A stretch of DNA of 64,000 nucleotides from Ciborinia camelliae (Eukaryota; Ascomycota; Leotiomycetes; Helotiales; Sclerotiniaceae), in NCBI GenBank assembly GCA_025890175.1, contig JANPYM010000004.1, positions 1,433,134 to 1,497,133 on the forward strand. The letters are read 5' to 3'. Numbering within the stretch: the first letter of the stretch is position 1; each line of letters opens with the position of its first letter. This document shows positions 58,500 to 64,000 of the stretch, in pieces. The notes under the pieces are model-generated. The model worked only from the letters and a program-made list of their open reading frames with translations, ran no database searches and had not been told where the DNA came from. The position numbers were made by a program, and so were the translations under genes.

Positions 58500-61400
58500 A
58501 TGCCACCAACTCCTGGTACCTTACCAACTCGCTTTCCTTGTTGGTGTCGAGCTGTATATTCATTCAGCGGGGAGGTAAGTGAATTGTATTGTACAGTTCT
58601 ATATATCTTCAAGCTCTAACAATACAATTGCGCAGTCAAAACGCGACTTGGGCTTCATTGAGGGGGATTTGATAGAATGTCTGAACGCAGGAGATGGATC
58701 ATGGTGGATGGGTCGATTGCGGAGGGACAAAAGAATGATGGGACTTTTTCCTTCGAATTTTGTACAAGTACTGGATGAGAGTTTCCGACCAACAAGCAGA
58801 GCATCAAGTGCAATAGGGGATCGAAGTCCTAGTCCAAACCCTTTCAAAAATCCAACAGCTCCGACGCAACCCAAGAATAAATCGATGCGAAAACCATTCG
58901 AAGCTTATGCCGCGCCGGATATGGGAGCAATAAAGAGGGCAGAGATAAGGGAAAAGGAACGTCTTGCAGCTTTGAATTCTCGCGTGCCATCGCCAGCTGC
59001 TAGGGGTGGACATAAAACGGCCGTAAGGACTTCTTCTCCTCAACCTCAAGCTCCCGTTTATCAATCGCGGATGCGCTCGCCAGCACCACTTTCTCAATTT
59101 CCAAACCGTGTATCTCGCGCGCCATCTCCCGGTCCAAACCACTATACATCTCGCGGGCCCTCTCCTACTCCCAACCACTACACGTCTCGCGGGCCATCTC
59201 CTGGGCCGAATCACTATACCTCTCGCGGTCCTTCTCCTGCTCCCAACCACTACACCTCTCGCGGGCCGTCTCCTGGGCCGAATCACTATACCTCTCGCGG
59301 TCCCTCCCCTGCGCCAAATCACTATACATCTCCCGCGCCATCCCCTGTCCATAACCATTACGCATCTCGCGTACCATCGCCTAATCCAAGTCATTATGGA
59401 TCTCGTGCCCCTTCTCCCGCCCCTTCATTTGGCTACCAAAACTATTCTCGAGGTCCATCACCAGAGCCACAATTCGTCAGAGGGACTTCGTCTCCACCTC
59501 CACCTCCACCCCCTCATCGCAGCACTTATACTCCGCAAGCATCTATAGATCCTTATGGCAACGCCCCAATCACATATGACACGCCACTGGAAGTATCTCC
59601 ATGTCCACCATCACCGGCAGGCACAGGCCGCACTCCCTCTCCTTTACGAAGCGCAATGGATGATGTAATGCTATCTTTGGCGGATATGGGAGTGACTCGA
59701 GATTCAGAAATACCAGAAACACAAATCGATCCATGGTCACCTGAGGCATTTGATCAAACTTACATATCGACGAAACGCGCACCTAGATCTAATAAAGCGA
59801 TTGCAGTTTCTGAAGATTTTAACTCTGTAGGAGATGATACATACGCCAATAATATGCAACCCTATCAACCTACAAATACTCCCCCACCTCAACTTAGCAA
59901 CTACGTTCAAAGAATGGAGAATAGATTAAGCAAAATGTATTCGTCAACGCCTCGCCCACCTGAGGATGATGTTAGGCCCGCGGTTCCCCCTAAAGCGGGT
60001 TCACATGCCCATGATAGCCGACCAAAATCGTCTATGAGTGGAAGTGTACAGCCGACCAAACTTCGTCATCGAAAATCTGCTTACGAAGTTGGAAAAATCA
60101 TGTTGGGGAGGACTTTTACCACAAAAACAGATAAGACCGACTCGACGAGCTCTTCCTCTGGAACTCGCAGTACTACTACCAATGGGAGCTCGAGTACCCA
60201 AATGACTGATAAAAGTCTCATGAGTGGTCCTTCTGCCAGTGGCTTCTCCTCAACTAGCGCCGGAAGTTTAGCCAGGAAGCGGGAATTGCTGTATGGACGA
60301 GCTCAAAGCGCACTTGGTTCGCGAAAGGACAACTATCTGGGGATGAATAGCAGTCAGCCTGATGTCACTACTGGCCGATCCCAGACGCCAATGACCGGCA
60401 TTTCATATCACAGTAGCCATGCTTCGGATCCTTCACGGATGCAGTCACCAACAGGATGGCCAGGGTCTGCTGCAGATTCCAATGCTGCTCTTGGTGGTCT
60501 TATGGCACCAAAAACCAAGAAAACCGGGTTCTTCAAAAGAATCGTCGCGTCCGCGAAAACGGGAGCTGCGAGCGCTAGGAGCAGTATTGCTGTAGGTGAA
60601 TCATCTAGACCGCGAGCTCAAGGCCACAGTTCATTTCCTACGGGAGTCCCATCAATCGGGGCTAGTGGGTTTGGAAATAATCCAAACACCAATCCAGCTA
60701 ATGAAATGGGAATTGGGGGTACAATGGGCGTCGATTGGGTCCAGGTACGGCGAGATATAAATAGATCGAATTCGTTGAGTAGGATTGAGCGACTTGAAAG
60801 AAAGGAGCGATGCCAGATGATGGATTACCCAGCCATAAGTCCTGTGGAAGAGCTTTTTGAGAGGTGTGATGGCGACGAAGGGGTTGACGGTAATCCCGTT
60901 ACCGAGCCAACCAATTTCCAAGCAGTAAATCTCAATCTGGTTGATAAGAACACAAGATTTATCAACAGTCTTCCACCGATGTCTAATCCCATGAGCTTAG
61001 CCACAGGCTATGTGTGTCGGCCGTATCGAAGCGACATCCAGCGATTACGAGCAATATTCACATGGGTTAGCGAGAAAATTACATGGGAAGAGGGCTTCGA
61101 TAATGACACTTCTGATTCAAGAAGAGTGATTCAAACTAAGCACGGTTCTTCGGAGGAAGTTGCATTTCTAGTTATGGACATGTGTAAAGCTGTTGGGATT
61201 CAGGCCGATGTTATTAGAGGATATCTAAAATCACCGGGTGAAGTACCAGATATGGGCCCTATGCCTCGTCCAAATCATTTCTGGAACGCAGTTGTAATTG
61301 ATGGAGAATGGCGAATGATGGATTGCTCTTTGGCAAGTCCTTCTCATCCTCGACGGAGCCAGTATACCAGTGCCAGCAGTCAATATGCAGAACCGTGGTG

Positions 61401-62358
61401 GTTTTTGGCCCGGCCAATTGAGATCTGCTGGACTCATATTCCGGAACAGCATGTTGACCAACATCTCTGCCCTGCGGTGGCACATGAAGTTCTCCTAGCA
61501 CTGCCGTGTGCTTGTCCGGCATTTTTCATTAACGAGATAGAGATGGTAGACTACGATACAAGTCTCATACGTATTGAGGATCTAGAGCTTGTTCATATTA
61601 AACTCTCTGTGCCACCGGACGTCGAGTGTGTAGCCGAAGTCGAAGCACGTGCATTTGAGCGCGATGCAGATGGTGACCTCTTCGAGACTGGTGAAATCAT
61701 CACGAAGCATGCTTTGGCACAGGCAGAATGGGTGGGCAGTCAGAAAAGGTATACGATCAAGAGTCTACTTCCTGGTGACGAGGGATCAGGCATACTCAAA
61801 ATCTACGCGGGCAAACGTGGCCTTATGCATAGTATCAAAGATATTCCTCATGCATTGGCACTTGCTTTGCCTATCATCCACTCAGGCGACAATCCTCCAT
61901 ATGAGTTCTTAACTCGTCATCCAACGCCTCATGCCCAACGCCACGACCTTTATGTCGCCCAGCCACAATGCCAGCGATTAGCCGTGAACAATACTTTTGT
62001 GTTCGCCGTGCGTCAGCATCCGTCCTCATTATCGTCAGCATTACCAGATCAAGGAAGAATATCACCTATTCCATTTATACGACCAAGCTCTGCTTTGTCT
62101 ATAACGAGTTCCTCGGCTTCTGGTTCAGGAACTGGTAAAAAGCCGGCCAAACTCGCAATTCAGGCGCCAGGTGGAAAGATTTTAAGATTAATGCGAAAAG
62201 AAGAGAGAAACGGTGGTATCAGCACGAATCTAGAGGGTGGAGATGGGGGAATATGGGAGACAATAATTAAATGTGGCGAAAGGGGTGTATGGAGAGGACT
62301 AGTCCTAGCCGATCGAAGTGCTAGGTGGTGCGTATTTGCGGAATGGACATGTGTCTAA
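58500..62358 (+). CDS. cyk3: Cytokinesis protein Cyk3 (SH3 + transglutaminase-like)
   Basis: Two exons: 58500-58574 and 58636-62358, giving 1265 residues. An SH3 domain at the N-terminus (CRAVYSFSGE, then DLGFIEGDLIECLNAGDGSW and GLFPSNFVQVL) is split by the intron. A long Ser/Pro-rich region follows with eight 12-residue repeats at 185-280. A transglutaminase-like domain lies near 830-930. Its catalytic cysteine position reads GSSEEVAF, with no Cys, while the His (PNHFWNAV, about 903) and Asp (MMDCSL, about 919) positions remain. That is the non-enzymatic type reported for Cyk3. Cyk3 works at the contractile ring to promote septum deposition. The C-terminus has a further conserved beta-rich block. 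Confidence 0.92.
59113..59400 (+). repeat. 36-bp coding tandem repeats inside cyk3
   Basis: Eight 12-residue units of the form SRGPSPxPNHYT; the first six are near-identical and the last two diverge. Each unit carries a Ser-Pro site and a Tyr. Confidence 0.9.
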
Positions 62359-63064
62359 ACACGACCTGCACACTCTGGATCAGATACGAGATGAGATGAG
62401 ATGACCATATGAAAGATTGGTAATGATGAAAATCAAGATAAACGAAATTTATGCATTTTACGGCGCCTCGCGGGTGTAATGGACGATGTGTAACGAATAA
62501 TTTGGGTGGGATCTGGTGGTAATACATGGTCGGTTTGGATTGAACAGGACGGTCGGATGGATGGATCGGATAATTGTATGAGATAATCGCATTCTAAGGT
62601 GTTTTTGAATTGGGGAGCATTTAGAAGTAGTTTTAGGGGACATAGTTGTCGCCAATTATATATGCATCTCCATTCTCCACGAGATGCTTGTAGTTCTAGC
62701 AATGCATGCATGCATGCAAAGTTCAAAAATATATTAAAGTTCGATATTTCCAAATGGGTATTGATTGTATTGTGAAATTGCATTCCGGTTTCGTTGCTAG
62801 TTTCGAATGTACAAGCATAGGTTAAATGAGTATGGGAGTGTACCTAGCTAGTCCTAGGTTCTTTTACTCGTCTGACAACATCCCAACATATAATACTTGC
62901 TTCCTGGATGAAGCGCGACTTATAATCCGGCAGTGTGCTTGTATTACTAGGTAAGCATTTCTCGTTAGGTAAATTTGACACTTCTGTGGTGTGCGTGACC
63001 CACAGTCGTTCTTTCCAATTTTGTTACTTCCTGTAAACTTCCTTACTACCAGAACCAGAACTTC
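62359..63064. other. 3' flank of cyk3 and intergenic DNA
   Basis: Includes a 16-bp TGCA palindromic run (62703-62718). No gene is recognised. Confidence 0.45.
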
Positions 63065-63295
63065 ATGAAGTTGACGAACTTTTTCCAACCTTCATTCCAC
63101 CCATTGAATATATGGAACTTCGAAATGCGCAAACATTACCGCACCGGTGGTGAGCCGAAAGAAAGGAGAAAGCCGAGAAAAACGTTGTCCCATGATGGTC
63201 CCACCTTATTCTCATATGAAGATTATGAAGAATATTTAGAAGGAGAAGAAAAATGGGAGAGGAGAAAGAAGGAGTTCGGTTGGAGAAAGAGATAG
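63065..63295 (+). CDS. Possible small protein, 76 residues
   Basis: ATG to TAG frame with a basic, Arg/Lys/Glu-rich second half (GEPKERRKPRKTLS, then EDYEEYLEGEEKWERRKKEFG). Composition is protein-like, but there is no domain, intron or family likeness I recognise. It could be a real small gene, an exon of a larger one, or chance. Confidence 0.25.
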   Translation: MKLTNFFQPSFHPLNIWNFEMRKHYRTGGEPKERRKPRKTLSHDGPTLFSYEDYEEYLEGEEKWERRKKEFGWRKR

Positions 63296-64000
63296 ATCCC
63301 AGTCTCTAATCATTCTGTATGTAATGGTTCCGATTGAACTTTTGATGCTTGCCTGATATGAAATTAGGATATCACGCAAAAGAACACTGTTTCAGAAAGG
63401 GAAACTTTCAATAGATCTACCTAAGTTTGAACGGCAATTCCAAGATATTCAAAAAATCGTGGACACAAATCTCGATTCATCCGGATCTGGAAATTCAAAA
63501 TCAACAACATTCCTTCTTACCACCATTATCGGAATCACAACTACCACTTCCTCACAATCCGGAGTTCCTTTCTCGCCAAAAGTTTCTTCTTCACCTTCAC
63601 TCAACCCTATCCCCTCAAGTTATGTTCCCTCGAGTTATGTCCCCTCAGGCAATGAATATAAATCTTCAAGGTCCAGGTTCAACCCTAAACCTACATACAA
63701 ATTTCCTCGCCCCAGGTTCTTCTCTAAGCCTGAAAATAAATGTTTAGGCCAAGAATCTTCTCCAGACTCCGGACTCTGAAACAAATCTTTAAGGCCTGGA
63801 TTCTTCACGTCTGCATCAAGATTCTTAAGATTCCAAGTTTTCTGCACACTTTTACAAATATCCTCAATGCCCAGACTCTTTTCCATGCCATCACGCAGTC
63901 CTTCATGCTTCAATACATCGGTATATTTCTACGCAGAGTTTCAAGTCTCAGATACTTCTCCGTGCATTCATATCGACCAAACACAGATTCTTTTTCGTGC
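63296..64000. other. Right edge: Ser/Pro-rich open sequence, gene status unclear
   Basis: Overlapping frames at 63427-63779 (+) encode Ser/Pro/Phe-rich strings, and a minus frame at 63635-63913 encodes Leu/Lys/Asp-rich strings. The DNA consists of degenerate repeats (variants of CCAGGTTCTTCTCTAAGCCT), which keep several frames open at once. It may be the edge of a gene that continues outside the window. Confidence 0.3.

Noticed and set aside
63427..63913. Ser/Pro-rich frames near the right edge as a definite gene
   Set aside because: Three frames on both strands are open at once because of degenerate repeats. No start context or domain singles one out, and the window ends too soon.

Overview
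The window is eukaryotic and fungal. Most genes carry short introns (about 48-75 nt) with GT-AG borders and CTAAC/CTGAC-type branch points, and the proteins are typical of filamentous ascomycetes (Pezizomycotina). Gene content and the abundant TACC/GGTA microsatellites between genes suggest a leotiomycete of the Botrytis/Sclerotinia/Monilinia kind. That placement is an inference, because no marker gene fixes the genus. Exon-intron structures below were worked out by hand from splice sites, reading phase and family continuity.

Left part (1-24.4 kb): mostly housekeeping genes. In order: a 5'-truncated coproporphyrinogen III oxidase; a SWIM zinc-finger protein that looks like the Shu-complex subunit Sws1/Shu2; proteasome subunit Rpn8 and adenylate kinase, divergent from one promoter region; a lineage-restricted small gene; the dynamin-like GTPase Vps1; the replisome hub Ctf4/SepB, divergent from a WD40 protein across a 271-bp promoter with three MCB-like sites; and a large conserved protein of unknown function.

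Middle part (25.5-44 kb): the accessory region. A monocarboxylate-transporter-like gene is broken by a 10-nt insertion and a large internal loss. After rad57 and an intact MFS transporter comes a 9-kb non-ribosomal peptide synthetase of about 2630 residues. Its order is C-A-T-C-A-T-R, with a terminal NAD(P)H thioester reductase, so a reductively released (aldehyde, alcohol or cyclised) dipeptide-derived product is expected. The divergent MFS gene is a possible exporter. A secreted GH128 beta-glucanase-like protein follows.

Right part (44-64 kb): a 5-kb stretch without a recognisable gene is packed with simple repeats, including about 110 bp of TACC repeats and about 220 bp of TA/TACATA. Then come a carnitine acetyltransferase, two decayed genes (a DHA2-type MFS fragment and a LaeA-like methyltransferase with a stop codon and a lost 3' half), and a divergent pair of cytokinesis genes, a Sid1/SepM-like GCK kinase and the SH3-transglutaminase-like protein Cyk3. 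These two share a 377-bp promoter.

The best candidate for an undescribed system is the dimodular reductase-terminated NRPS with its neighbouring transporter. Secondary interests are the three gene relics, the divergent cytokinesis pair, and the MCB-like sites in front of ctf4 and rad57.
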